DNA of 64,000 nucleotides. Origin: Comamonas composti DSM 21721 (GTDB lineage Bacteria; Pseudomonadota; Gammaproteobacteria; Burkholderiales; Burkholderiaceae_C). Within the stretch, counting starts at the first letter, position 1. Each line of letters opens with the position of its first letter. Location: positions 78,940 through 142,939 of the forward strand of contig NZ_KE386972.1 of assembly GCF_000429845.1 (NCBI RefSeq), in the 5' to 3' direction. This document shows positions 1 to 9,565 of this stretch, in pieces. The position numbers were made by a program, and so were the translations under genes. A model generated the notes under the pieces. The model saw only the letters and a program-made list of their open reading frames with translations. It did not search any database and was not told where the DNA came from.

Positions 1-3000
1 GGCTGCGTTCTGGCGGATACCGGCGTTGCCAGCCGCCACGCTCAGATCGCCAGAGGCCTGCACCGTATCGAGCAGCAGCCCGCTGGCGCTGGCGATGGCT
101 ACATTGGCCCCGTTCAGTGCCACGCTGCCGCCGAATTGGTTGCCCGCATGGCCCAATGCAATGTCGCCCGCCGCACTGAAGCGGCTGCTGCCTCCCACAT
201 TGAGGGCACTGCCCTGGGTGATGCCGGCGCTGCTGTCCACCTGTAGCCCCGTCGCCTGCACAGAATCCAGATGCACGCCCTCACCACGCAGATTGGCCTG
301 ACCCGATGCCTGTACGCTGGCGATGTCCAGCGTGCCGTCCGTAGCCAGGGACACCATGTTGCCTTGTGCGGTAACAGCACCGTCGAGCTGGTTGGCAGCG
401 TTCCCGAGCAGGACATTGCCTGAAGAGCTCCAGCTGCTTGGCCCGTCGACACGCACGCTGCCCTGCTGAGTGATGTTCCCGCCCAAGGCAGCGACCTCGG
501 CGCTCAGGCCCAGTGCAACGCCGTCCAGCGCCACCGCGTTGCCGGTCAAGGTAGTCGACGAGACGACGTCGGCATTGCGCACGGTGAGCAGGCCGCCCGC
601 CGTCGCGTGCAGCACATCTGCATCCACGCCCGACAGGGACAACGGGCCCTGCGCCGCGATCTGCACCTTGTTGCCAATGAGCTCCACATCACCGCCGAAC
701 GCGTTGGCGGTGTTCAGCAGCGTGATGTCGCCGCCCGAAGCGAAGCGGGCCGTTCCGCCGACGCCGTAGCGGCCGCCCTGGTTGATGCTGGCGGTACTGT
801 CTATGGCAAGGCGGTTGCCCACATCCACCGCGACCGTCGACACCGTTGCGGCGGACAGTGAAAGGTCGTGCAGGCGCTCGGCATTGCCGACCGCGCCCAG
901 CAGCGCGATCTGCCCATCGGCGGCGATGGACAGCGAATCGCTGTTGTCCTGCAGCCCATTGACGACGCCGTTGATCTGCACCGAACCGGCCGTGCTGGTC
1001 AGGGCGACGTCGCCGACCACGCGGGTGTTGGCCAGGCTGATGTCACCGACGGTGGTGAGATCGGCCGCCAGCTGTGTTTCGGTGGCGGTGGAGCCCAGCG
1101 AGCCGATGTCTGCCGTAGCACCCAGCGAGACCGTGCCACTGGCATGCAGCGAAAGTGCATGCGGGCCTTCCAGCGTGCCGGTGAACGCCAGCGCTCCCAG
1201 GGTACTGCTGAGGGCGGTATCGCCTTCCAGCACCAGCCTGCCGCTGTAGGACTGGCCACCGAGGGTGGTCAGCAATTGTGGCAGGTAGACCGTATCCGCG
1301 CTGGCAATCAGCGAATCCACGTTGAGGGCACCGAAGCGCAGGTCACCGCTGGCCGTGATCTGGGCGGCGCCGCCGCTCAGGGAAACGGCCCCGGCCAATG
1401 CGTTGCCGGTGTCCAGCAGCGAGATGCCGCCTGTGCTGGTGAAGCTGCTGGTGCCGGTGACATCCAGGTGGGTGTTGTTCGTCTGGCTGATCGACCCGGT
1501 GCTGTTCACCTGCAGCGTCTGCGCATCGACGCTGCCGAGCCGCAGGTTGCCCTGGTTGGCCAGGGTGACATCCTCGCCGTGCAGCGACACCGTGCCGCCC
1601 AGCTGGTTCTGGGCATTGGTCAGGACGATGTCACCGGCCACGCTGAACGATGCAGTGCCACCTGCGAGGTAGGCACCGTTCTGCAGCAGCGCGCCATTGC
1701 GCACGTTGATGTCCAGTGTGCCGTTGCTGGTGATGCCTGCCCCGGAGAACGTGGCACCGTCGATGCCCACGCTGGCGGCGCTGGCGGCGCTGATGTCGCC
1801 GCCCACGATGATGTCACCGCCGGACAGGGCCACGCCGCCGTTGGCCAGGATGGATCCACCTACATCGATGCGCCCATTGCCGGTGCTCGAGATGGCGGTC
1901 GAACCCGTGGCCTGCAGTCCGCCCTGCAGCACGATATCGCCGGTGGTGGTGATGCTGCCGCCCAGTTGGGTGCTGCCGGTGCCTGTGCGCTGCAGCGAGG
2001 ACAGCGCACTGCTGCCGCCAACGCTTCCGCCCAACGTCGCCAGTCCATTGGTTGTGAGCGTGAGTGAACGTGCGCCGCCGGTGCTGTCCACGCTGCCGCC
2101 CAGGGTGATGCCCTGGTTGCCGGTGCTAGTCAGCGCCACGTTGGTACCCAGAAGCAGGTTGTCCTGCAGGTCGATGGCACCGCTGGTGGTGATGTCACCG
2201 GCCAGCCGCGTGCCGGTGCCGCTGGTGACATTCAAGGCCTGCAGTGCGGTGCTGCCCCCCACGGCACCGGAGAACGTGGTCATTCCGCTGGAGTCGACGG
2301 CCAGCCGGTAGCTGCCGTCAATCGTGTCGTTGAACTGGATCGCCCTGCCCTGCAGCGCCGAATTGCCACGCAGTGTCACCGCGGACTGGTAGGTCTGGTC
2401 GCCGGTGGTGGTAACCGTGCCGCTCAGATCAATGCTGCCGGCCTGCGCGGCCAGGCTGCGGGCATTGATGTTGCCCAGCCCCAGTACGCCATTGCTGACC
2501 AGCGTGATGTCACCGCCGTTGGCACTGACCCCGTTGCCGAAGCTGTTCCCGGCATTGGTCAGCGTGATGTTGGCGCTGCCGGCCTCGATCACGCTGGAAC
2601 CACCGACCGACAGGGCGCCGCCATTGGACAGGTCGGTGGACGTGGCCAATGTCAGGTCCGAGCCCACGCTGCCGCCGACGCTGCCGATGCGGTTGCCACT
2701 CTGCCCCAGGATCACACCGCCCTGGGTGGCCAGGCTCAGCGCCCCCTCCAGCGAGCCGCCGGTCTGCACGGCATTGTTCGCCGCAATGCCGATCGTGTCG
2801 GCCTTGATGTCGCCGCCCAGCATCACGTTTCCAGAAGGCCCGCTATCGAACGCGACCGTGCCGGCCTGGATGCTGCCGTCGGTCATCTGGATCGCAACCG
2901 GACCGCTCGCCCCCACGCCGGCCACCGCCACCGTTTCGGCGGTGATCGTCGCTGCGTTGATCGCTACCGGCGCCGTGCTGCGGATGGTGAGGCTGCCCTC

Positions 3001-3951
3001 TCCGGCGTCGATGGCATTGGCGATGATGGTTCCGCCGGTGTTGATGCCGGTGCTGGAAAGACCAGGCCCCATCAGCGCGTTCATGCTGATGTTGCGCGCA
3101 CTGAGGACGCCGGTGTTGTTGATGCCGGTGCCGGCGAACGTACCGGCTGCCGTCGGCAAGAACGTCAACTGCGACATTCCCGAGGACGACACGTCATTGG
3201 TGACCCTGGCGGCGCCGGCCGCGACCAGGTTGATGCTGCCATTGGCCGCCGAGATGATGCCGATGTTGGATACCGCGCCACCGATCAGGCTGATGCCGCC
3301 GGAAGCAGCACTCAGGGTCCCGCCGTTGTTGCTGACCACGGCGCCGGTGCCGCCGCCGGCCAGCTCGAAGGTGGACGCAACGCCATTGGCATTCAGCAGC
3401 CCGGGCGTGCCGGGCGACAGCGTGCTGGCCAGCAGGCCGCCGACGTTCACGCTGGCGCCGGCATTGAAGGTGATGCCGGCCGGATTGATCAGGAACACCT
3501 GGCCGATGGACGTCAGCTCACCGCTGATGAGGCTGGCCGAGCTGCCGGTGACCAGGTTGACCGCCGTTGCCTGTGAGCCCTGCAGCTGGTTGAACTGGAC
3601 CGTATTGGCAGCGCCGATGTTGAAGCTGCTCCAGTTGATCAGCGCTGCCCGGCTGGTCTGGTCGATCGTCATCACGTTACCGTTGAAGTTGATCGACGCG
3701 GAACCCGACACGATGTTGCCGTTCTGCGGCAGGCTCTGAGCCGTGGCCTGTGTGCCTGCGGTCAAAAGCCAGCCGCAGGCCAGCAGCACGGCCGCCTGCA
3801 GCGCACCGATGGTCATCTGCGGCGCGCTGGCCTTGCGGCCACGGCTGCGTGAGGCCGAGCCCCCGCGCTGGCGGCCGCGCCGCGTGTGCTCGCTGGCAGC
3901 AACCCAGGCGCCCAGGCTGTGGTTCCAGAGAGAGCTGAAGATGTGGTTCAT
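1..3951 (-). CDS. Two-partner-secretion adhesin (filamentous haemagglutinin-like), N-terminal part, runs off the window
   Basis: Reading the minus strand from the ATG at 3951, 1,317 consecutive codons stay open to base 1; I checked codon by codon for roughly the distal half and translated the rest. The first ~30 residues resemble the extended signal peptide region of type V secretion substrates (MNHIFSSLWNHSLGAWV). An Arg-rich stretch, a hydrophobic core (residues ~47-65) and a likely cleavage site after ATAQ follow. Residues ~70-190 match the haemagglutination/TPS domain, with NPAGI in place of the usual NPNGI. The rest is a long run of beta-helix-like repeats rich in Gly, Ser, Thr and Ala (GG-x-V-x-L, G-x-I-x-Q). 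Secretion through an outer-membrane TpsB partner is expected, but no partner is in the window. The C-terminus and any toxin or anchor domain lie outside. Confidence 0.9.
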   Translation of the reverse strand, partial: MNHIFSSLWNHSLGAWVAASEHTRRGRQRGGSASRSRGRKASAPQMTIGALQAAVLLACGWLLTAGTQATAQSLPQNGNIVSGSASINFNGNVMTIDQTSRAALINWSSFNIGAANTVQFNQLQGSQATAVNLVTGSSASLISGELTSIGQVFLINPAGITFNAGASVNVGGLLASTLSPGTPGLLNANGVASTFELAGGGTGAVVSNNGGTLSAASGGISLIGGAVSNIGIISAANGSINLVAAGAARVTNDVSSSGMSQLTFLPTAAGTFAGTGINNTGVLSARNISMNALMGPGLSSTGINTGGTIIANAIDAGEGSLTIRSTAPVAINAATITAETVAVAGVGASGPVAIQMTDGSIQAGTVAFDSGPSGNVMLGGDIKADTIGIAANNAVQTGGSLEGALSLATQGGVILGQSGNRIGSVGGSVGSDLTLATSTDLSNGGALSVGGSSVIEAGSANITLTNAGNSFGNGVSANGGDITLVSNGVLGLGNINARSLAAQAGSIDLSGTVTTTGDQTYQSAVTLRGNSALQGRAIQFNDTIDGSYRLAVDSSGMTTFSGAVGGSTALQALNVTSGTGTRLAGDITTSGAIDLQDNLLLGTNVALTSTGNQGITLGGSVDSTGGARSLTLTTNGLATLGGSVGGSSALSSLQRTGTGSTQLGGSITTTGDIVLQGGLQATGSTAISSTGNGRIDVGGSILANGGVALSGGDIIVGGDISAASAASVGIDGATFSGAGITSNGTLDINVRNGALLQNGAYLAGGTASFSVAGDIVLTNAQNQLGGTVSLHGEDVTLANQGNLRLGSVDAQTLQVNSTGSISQTNNTHLDVTGTSSFTSTGGISLLDTGNALAGAVSLSGGAAQITASGDLRFGALNVDSLIASADTVYLPQLLTTLGGQSYSGRLVLEGDTALSSTLGALAFTGTLEGPHALSLHASGTVSLGATADIGSLGSTATETQLAADLTTVGDISLANTRVVGDVALTSTAGSVQINGVVNGLQDNSDSLSIAADGQIALLGAVGNAERLHDLSLSAATVSTVAVDVGNRLAIDSTASINQGGRYGVGGTARFASGGDITLLNTANAFGGDVELIGNKVQIAAQGPLSLSGVDADVLHATAGGLLTVRNADVVSSTTLTGNAVALDGVALGLSAEVAALGGNITQQGSVRVDGPSSWSSSGNVLLGNAANQLDGAVTAQGNMVSLATDGTLDIASVQASGQANLRGEGVHLDSVQATGLQVDSSAGITQGSALNVGGSSRFSAAGDIALGHAGNQFGGSVALNGANVAIASASGLLLDTVQASGDLSVAAGNAGIRQNAA

Positions 3952-4080
3952 GAGGACTTGGGCAAATGGGCGTTGCCTGTGGGTAGGCCGTGACGGCGGA
4001 GGCCTCTGTCAAGGCCAAGGTTCCTGGAGAGCCCCCAGTGCGCGCATAGTCAACGCCGACTGACTCACGGGAAGCTGGGG

Positions 4081-4090
4081 TGGTATACCA
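4081..4090. promoter_or_regulatory. Perfect palindrome TGGTATACCA, possible operator of the adhesin gene
   Basis: A 10-bp perfect dyad lies about 130 bp upstream of the adhesin ATG. The TGGT-N2-ACCA form resembles operators of the FCD subgroup of GntR regulators. Only one copy is seen and no promoter elements can be fixed around it, so the role is a guess. Confidence 0.25.
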
Positions 4091-4242
4091 ATTTGTGCAT
4101 TTTGCAAAAAATTGTGTCTTGCGCGTATCCCTGAAATTGGGTATTTGCAACCAGTACATCCTGGTTCCGGGGACGAGGCCTGTTGCGCATGCAGCGAGGC
4201 AAGCATGCGCATCTCTCTGCCTTGCCTGGCATTTATCCTGAA

Positions 4243-4287
4243 TTGATAGCAGCCAGCGCTTTCTGGACAAGCGCTAGAGCCCAAAAA
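4243..4287. repeat. TAGCGCTTG-type palindromic repeat, copy 1
   Basis: The sequence reads TTGATAGCAGCCAGCGCTTT, a short loop, then ACAAGCGCTAGAGCCCAAAAA. The imperfect stem pairs the AGCGCTT and AAGCGCT arms. It belongs to the family also seen at 33881, 42111, 42781 and 47722. Confidence 0.75.
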
Positions 4288-4481
4288 CATTCAAATATCG
4301 TGTTGCTGCAGTTTTTGCCGACGGCTCGCTACGGGCGTCGGCTGGGGCGCGCCTTGCCTTTTGTCTGGCGTTGCGACCTGGCAAGAAGCGCCCAGGCCTT
4401 GGCAATGTGCTGGGCGCCCTACTCCTTCACAAGCGCTGGACGGACGCGCGCAGGTTGTGGAGCCAGGGGGAGGGGCGGGCT

Positions 4482-4958
4482 TCAGATGGGGTCCACGCTG
4501 TCGTCGGACGCGGCGTCCATCGCCTCGCGCAGAATGCGTGAGGCGTCGGAAAGGGCGAATCCTCGTGAGGCCATGAAGCGCAATTGCCTGGCCTTTTCCT
4601 TGGCATCACCAGGAAGGGTACCGAAGCGCTGGCGCCATACCGCGTGTGCGCGCTCCAGCTCGGTGGCGCGCAGTTGCTCGGCCGTGGCGCGCACCAGCTC
4701 GTCGTCCAGCCCCTTGTTGCGCAGCTCCTGGGTCAGGCGAGCCGTGCCAAAGCGTGCAGCCTTGCTGTGGACGATGGACTCGGCCACGCGCTGCTCGCTG
4801 ATGAAGCCGCGCTGCTCCAGCGCATCGAGCACGGCGGCCAGATCTTCGCCTTCTTGTACATGGGGGGCCAGCTTGCGTTCCAGCTCCCGCCGCGAATGTT
4901 CGCGCTGAGCCAGCAATTTGAGGGCCCGGCCTTTGAGCGATAGCTTCGCAAACCCCAT
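4482..4958 (-). CDS. recX: Regulatory protein RecX
   Basis: A 158-residue protein of normal RecX length. The family is built of three-helix repeats and binds RecA filaments, capping their growth and limiting recombination. Visible family features are the REHSRRELERKL stretch near residue 20, the LEQRGFISEQRVAES segment near residue 48 and the RFGxxRLxQELRxKGL segment near residue 70. A good ribosome binding site (AAGGAG) precedes the ATG. It lies 191 bp downstream of recA on the same strand, separated by a hairpin plus T-tract that probably keeps recX expression well below recA. The C-terminal tail is acidic (ASDDSVDPI). Confidence 0.95.
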   Translation of the reverse strand: MGFAKLSLKGRALKLLAQREHSRRELERKLAPHVQEGEDLAAVLDALEQRGFISEQRVAESIVHSKAARFGTARLTQELRNKGLDDELVRATAEQLRATELERAHAVWRQRFGTLPGDAKEKARQLRFMASRGFALSDASRILREAMDAASDDSVDPI

Positions 4959-4997
4959 GGCTTGATCTCTCCTTGCGCATGATGTGCATGCAACATG

Positions 4998-5023
4998 AAA
5001 AAAAGCGCAGGGCGAACCTGCGC
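4998..5023 (-). terminator. Attenuator-like terminator between recA and recX
   Basis: On the minus strand a 7-bp GC stem (GCGCAGG/CCTGCGC, loop of five bases) is followed at once by seven T residues. Partial termination here would give high recA and low recX. In E. coli, recX is known to be expressed by readthrough of the recA terminator. Confidence 0.75.
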
Positions 5024-5149
5024 AAAGATGGCAAAACAGATATTTTTCGCGCCGCTTCGCATCGTCCTTCGGGGACAGCCTGAACAGAAGGGCAGCGCCA
5101 GCCGGGGCGCTGCGGATCTGGGCTTGGCCTCTTCAGCGGATGCAGGGCA

Positions 5150-6265
<1,116 letters not shown>

Positions 6266-6314
6266 GACGGACTCCTCAGAAATCTGGATTGATGACTATG
6301 TGCTTGCATTCAGG

Positions 6315-6330
6315 CTGGATGCTTGAACAG
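6315..6330 (-). promoter_or_regulatory. LexA (SOS) box upstream of recA
   Basis: On the minus strand the site reads CTGTTCAAGCATCCAG, preceded by TA. It fits CTGT-N8-ACAG with one mismatch in the second half-site. Its position 50 bp upstream of the recA start is typical for LexA repression. Confidence 0.6.
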
Positions 6331-6396
6331 TAGTTTATGTGCTTGCCTCATCGATTTGTTGATTTATTTGGTCAGTTTTCCTGACTTGTTTTCCAC

Positions 6397-6413
6397 GCAG
6401 GCACAATGCCTGC
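6397..6413. promoter_or_regulatory. Palindromic operator abutting the marR start codon
   Basis: GCAGGCA-CAA-TGCCTGC is a perfect 7-bp inverted repeat ending at the base before the ATG. No Shine-Dalgarno sequence is visible here, so the gene may be translated leaderless or weakly. MarR proteins commonly bind 16-20 bp dyads over their own start region. A second small dyad, GTCAG/CTGAC, lies at 6371-6385. Confidence 0.5.
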
Positions 6414-6911
6414 ATGAGTGAACTTCTTGCGGTGACGCCGCCTTCCGATGCCTGGCGTCAAACCCATCTGGGGCGCTTGCTGGGCCACAGCATGCGCCGC
6501 TTCGATGCGCGCGTGCTGCAGCTCATGGCACGCGATGTGGAGGTGCCGCTGGGCCTGTCCAACCTGGCTGCCCGCGACAAGGTCGGCGCCGCCCATATTC
6601 ACATCACACGGCATCTGTCCCTGGCCGGAGACCGGCTGACCGACCTGGCCGAGCGTGCGGGCATGACCAAGCAGTCCATGGCCGATCTGGTCAAGCAGTG
6701 CGAGGCCTGGGGGCTGGTCACGCGCGAGAACGATGCCCGCGATGCACGCACCCGCCGCGTGTGCTTCACGGCTGCAGGTCTGGCCTGGCTGCAGGCGTTT
6801 CGCAATGCCGTGGCCCAGGCCGAGGCCGAGTTTCGCGAAGAGGTGGGGCAGGATGTGGCTGCCGTGGTCGCCCTGGGGCTGGAGGTTTATGCAGGCGGCG
6901 GCATGGGCTGA
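6414..6911 (+). CDS. MarR-family transcriptional regulator
   Basis: A 165-residue winged-helix protein. The recognition-helix region is LTDLAERAGMTKQSMADLVKQCEAWGLVTRENDARDARTR (residues ~75-115), where the DxRDxRxRxV wing signature of MarR is clear. The N-terminal ~60 residues form the helical dimerisation part. It is transcribed divergently from recA, and the 7-bp inverted repeat just before its ATG is a likely autoregulatory site. The ligand and other targets are unknown; no efflux or detoxification gene is adjacent. Confidence 0.85.
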   Translation: MSELLAVTPPSDAWRQTHLGRLLGHSMRRFDARVLQLMARDVEVPLGLSNLAARDKVGAAHIHITRHLSLAGDRLTDLAERAGMTKQSMADLVKQCEAWGLVTRENDARDARTRRVCFTAAGLAWLQAFRNAVAQAEAEFREEVGQDVAAVVALGLEVYAGGGMG

Positions 6912-7007
6912 ATCTGACTGCCTGTATGCCCTCTACCTACAATAAGCATCTGGGCGCAGCACCGCTATATCCAAAAAACCCACGTGCCGCTCGCAAGGAG
7001 ACAAACC

Positions 7008-7682
7008 ATGCGTATTTTGATTGCCGAAGACGATCAGGTATTGGCCGATGGCTTGCTGCGCAGCCTGCGCGGCTCGGGCGCCGTGGTCAGCCATGTGGCC
7101 AGCGGCAGCGAGGCCGATGCGGCCTTGATGACCAGCAGCGAATTCGATCTGCTGATTCTGGACCTGGGCCTGCCCCGCATGCATGGACTTGAGGTGCTCA
7201 AAAAGTTGCGCGGACGTGGAGATGCCTTGCCGGTGTTGATTCTCACGGCCGCCGACAGCGTGGATGAACGCGTCCAGGGCCTGGATTTTGGAGCAGACGA
7301 CTACATGGCCAAGCCGTTTGCACTGTCCGAGCTGGAAGCGCGTGTGCGCGCCCTCACGCGCCGTGGCATGGGCGGGGCCAGCTCCACCATCAAGCATGGC
7401 CCCCTGGTCTATGACCAGGCCGGCCGCGTGGCCACCATGGATGGAAAAATGGTCGAACTCTCGGCGCGTGAGCTGGGCCTGCTCGAGGTGCTGCTGCAGC
7501 GCGCGGGCCGGCTGGTCAGCAAGGATCAGTTGGTGGACAGGCTTTGCGAATGGGGCGAAGAGGTCAGCAACAATGCCATCGAGGTCTATATCCACAGGCT
7601 GCGCAAGAAGATAGAGCGCGGCCCGGTACGCATTGCCACAGTGCGCGGCCTAGGGTATTGCCTGGAGCGCATCCCTGGGTAG
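7008..7682 (+). CDS. OmpR-family response regulator
   Basis: A 224-residue regulator. The receiver domain (residues 1-115) has the acidic pair ED near residue 8, the phosphoacceptor Asp in LLILDLGLPRMHG (~residue 51), the switch Thr in LTAAD and the Lys in AKPF. A C-terminal winged helix follows (residues ~125-220). The start is chosen at the ATG at 7008 because AAGGAG lies 7 bases upstream; an in-frame GTG at 6984 has no such site. The partner kinase begins at 7971, after a 288-bp spacer filled with GC-rich repeats. The domain pair resembles TctD/QseB-type systems. Confidence 0.93.
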   Translation: MRILIAEDDQVLADGLLRSLRGSGAVVSHVASGSEADAALMTSSEFDLLILDLGLPRMHGLEVLKKLRGRGDALPVLILTAADSVDERVQGLDFGADDYMAKPFALSELEARVRALTRRGMGGASSTIKHGPLVYDQAGRVATMDGKMVELSARELGLLEVLLQRAGRLVSKDQLVDRLCEWGEEVSNNAIEVYIHRLRKKIERGPVRIATVRGLGYCLERIPG

Positions 7683-7687
7683 TATGG

Positions 7688-7920
7688 GCGCCCCCCTGAG
7701 CCGCCTTCGGCCCCTTCCCCCCCAAAGGAGGGACGACAACCCCGCTGCGGGGCGGCCCTTGCTCGCAGTCCCAGGCTTTGGGTGGCGCCAGTTCCATGTG
7801 TCGTGTCCTCTTGGTGATTCCCTTCGAGCCGCCTGTCCCTCAGGGTGGCGACAGTCTGCGCTCAAGAGGCGGCCCTCGCTTGCCGTGCGCTGTGCCTCGG
7901 GCCTTGCCTTTACGCAGCGG
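7688..7920 (+). repeat. GC-rich CCCCCTGAGCCGC repeat, two tandem divergent copies
   Basis: The first copy (about 7690-7790) runs CCCCCTGAGCCGC, a palindromic CCCC/GGGG core, GACGAC, then CGGCCCTTGCTCGC. A degenerate second copy follows (about 7820-7920). The same paired arrangement is found at 27298-27525. Both pairs sit between genes that should be co-transcribed. Confidence 0.7.
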
Positions 7921-7970
7921 CGTACGAACAGAGCGACGTCTGCCATGAAGCCCAGGGGCGGAGCATTCGC

Positions 7971-9428
7971 ATGAGGCTGTTCCAGGGGGAGCAGCGCTCC
8001 TTGTTCGGTGAAATCCTGGACTGGATGCTCACGCCGCTGCTGCTGCTGTGGCCCGTGAGCCTGGCCCTGACCTGGCTGGTGGCCCAGGGGCTAGCCAACA
8101 AGCCTTTCGATCGCGCGCTGGAATACAACGCGCAAGCCCTGGCCCAGCTGGTGCTGGTCCAGCATGGCAAGGTCTTGTTCAGCCTGCCGCAATCGGCCAG
8201 CGAAATCCTGCGCGCCGACGAGTCGGACACCGTGTACTTCCAGGTTCTGGGCGTGAGCGGCGAGTTTCTGGCCGGCGAGCGCGACCTGCCGCGCCCTGCC
8301 CTGCCCGACGAGCCGCCGGCCAGCGGCGCGGTGCAGTTGCGCGATGCCGAGTTTCGCGGCATCGATCTGCGTGTGGCCCATGTCTGGGTGCGCATGCCCT
8401 TGCCCGACGAGCCGCTGGCGCTGGTGCAGGTCGCAGAGACACGCGAGAAGCGCAGCGTGCTGGCCACGGAAATCATCAAGGGCGTGATGCTGCCCCAGTT
8501 CGTGATTCTGCCGCTGGCCGCGTTGCTGGTCTGGTTGGCGCTGGCGCGCGGCATCAAGCCATTGCACCGGCTGGAGGTGCGCATACGCGCGCGCCGGCCC
8601 GAAGACCTGTCCCCTATCGCGCACAAGGATGTGCCGCTGGAGGTCGTGCCTCTGGTGGATTCGGTAAACGATCTGCTGGGCCGGCTCGGTGATTCGCTGG
8701 CCACCCAGAAGCGCTTTCTCGCCGATGCGGCCCATCAGCTCAAGACGCCGCTCGCAGGCCTGCGCATGCAGGCCGAGCTGGCCCAGCGTGACGACATGAG
8801 CACGCACGAGCGCAAGCAATCCCTGGCCCAGATCGCGCGCTCCAGCATCCGTGCCACGCACACCGTGAACCAGTTGCTGGCCCTGGCCCGGGCCGAAGGA
8901 GGGGGGCGCGGCCTTGCCATGCAGCCCTGCAATCTGGTGCGTCTGGTCACCGACGTGGTCAGAGACTGCCTGCCGCGCGCCATGGACAAGCATGTGGATC
9001 TGGGCTATGACGGCGCAGACTCTTCGGCTGCCGGCGTCTGGCTTCAAGGCAATGCCACGCTGCTCACGGAACTGGTGCGCAACCTCGTGGACAACGCCAT
9101 CAACTACACGCCTTCGAGCAGCAGCCAGCCAGGCATGGTGACGGCGCGCGTGCTTGCCGATGTGTTTGCAGGCACCGTGCTGCTGCAGGTCGAGGACTCG
9201 GGCCCGGGCGTGCCCGAGTCCGAGCGCGAGCTCGTCTTTCAGCCTTTTTATCGGGCCCTGGGCTCGGAGGCCGATGGCTCGGGCCTGGGCCTGCCCATCG
9301 TCATGGAAATTGCACGCCAGCATGGCGCCCAGGTTGTGCTCGAAGATGCCCACGCGGGCCAGCAGCCACCGGGTGCATGCTTTGGCGTGCGCTTCAAGGC
9401 CTTGCGGTCGAAAATAGATCCCCCCTGA
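7971..9428 (+). CDS. Sensor histidine kinase of the TctE/QseC type
   Basis: A 485-residue inner-membrane kinase. A membrane segment at residues ~20-42 is followed by a periplasmic part resembling the two-component sensor N-terminal (2CSK_N) domain and a second membrane helix near residues 165-190 (LPQFVILPLAALLVWLAL). The H box is FLADAAHQLKTPLAGLR (phosphorylated His ~residue 257), the N box LVRNLVDNAINYT and the G boxes VEDSGPGV and GSGLGLPIV. I start at ATG 7971 (GGGGCGGAG upstream); the open frame extends 5-prime into the repeat, but that part has no domain. No TctCBA-type transporter is adjacent, so the stimulus is unknown. Confidence 0.9.
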   Translation: MRLFQGEQRSLFGEILDWMLTPLLLLWPVSLALTWLVAQGLANKPFDRALEYNAQALAQLVLVQHGKVLFSLPQSASEILRADESDTVYFQVLGVSGEFLAGERDLPRPALPDEPPASGAVQLRDAEFRGIDLRVAHVWVRMPLPDEPLALVQVAETREKRSVLATEIIKGVMLPQFVILPLAALLVWLALARGIKPLHRLEVRIRARRPEDLSPIAHKDVPLEVVPLVDSVNDLLGRLGDSLATQKRFLADAAHQLKTPLAGLRMQAELAQRDDMSTHERKQSLAQIARSSIRATHTVNQLLALARAEGGGRGLAMQPCNLVRLVTDVVRDCLPRAMDKHVDLGYDGADSSAAGVWLQGNATLLTELVRNLVDNAINYTPSSSSQPGMVTARVLADVFAGTVLLQVEDSGPGVPESERELVFQPFYRALGSEADGSGLGLPIVMEIARQHGAQVVLEDAHAGQQPPGACFGVRFKALRSKIDPP

Positions 9429-9565
9429 GTCGCTGCGCGCCTTCCCCCTGAGGGGACGGCAGCCTCAGCGTAAGAGCGTGTTCACGATCTCTACGCCGGC
9501 GCGCCGCGAGGAGATCGTGAACACGCTCTAAGAAGCGGCCCCTGGCGCCTTTGCGGGCCGGGTCA
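9420..9565 (+). repeat. CCCCCTGAGCCGC repeat interrupted by a palindromic element
   Basis: The left part (9420-9472) carries the CCCCCTGAGTCGC start and CCTTCCCCCTGAGG core. The right part (9530-9565) resumes with GCGGCCCCTGGC. The interruption at 9473-9529 is a minimal copy of the 19-bp inverted-repeat element. Comparison with the uninterrupted copies at 7690 and 27300 shows the join. Confidence 0.6.
9473..9529. mobile_element. Minimal 57-bp copy of the 19-bp inverted-repeat element
   Basis: AGAGCGTGTTCACGATCTC at 9473-9491 and its perfect reverse complement at 9511-9529 enclose 19 GC-rich bases. This is the end structure of the 269-bp elements at 19015 and 33571 without their interior. It lies inside another repeat family, just after the histidine kinase gene, where it could also act as a bidirectional terminator hairpin. 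Confidence 0.75.

Larger units (their letters stand above)
3952..4481. other. Intergenic region upstream of the adhesin and downstream of recX
   Basis: These 530 bases hold no convincing gene. They contain the 10-bp perfect palindrome TGGTATACCA at 4081-4090, an AT-rich patch at 4090-4150 that probably includes the adhesin promoter, and one TAGCGCTTG-type palindrome at 4243-4287. A short minus-strand open frame at 4009-4290 has no recognisable domain, and I did not call it. Confidence 0.6.

Noticed and set aside
868..3739. Long plus-strand open frames across the adhesin region
   Set aside because: Their translations are Ala/Pro/Arg-rich without domains; the minus-strand frame has a signal peptide, a TPS domain and repeats.
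4009..4290. Short minus-strand frame upstream of the adhesin
   Set aside because: It contains a dispersed palindrome and has no recognisable domain or ribosome site.
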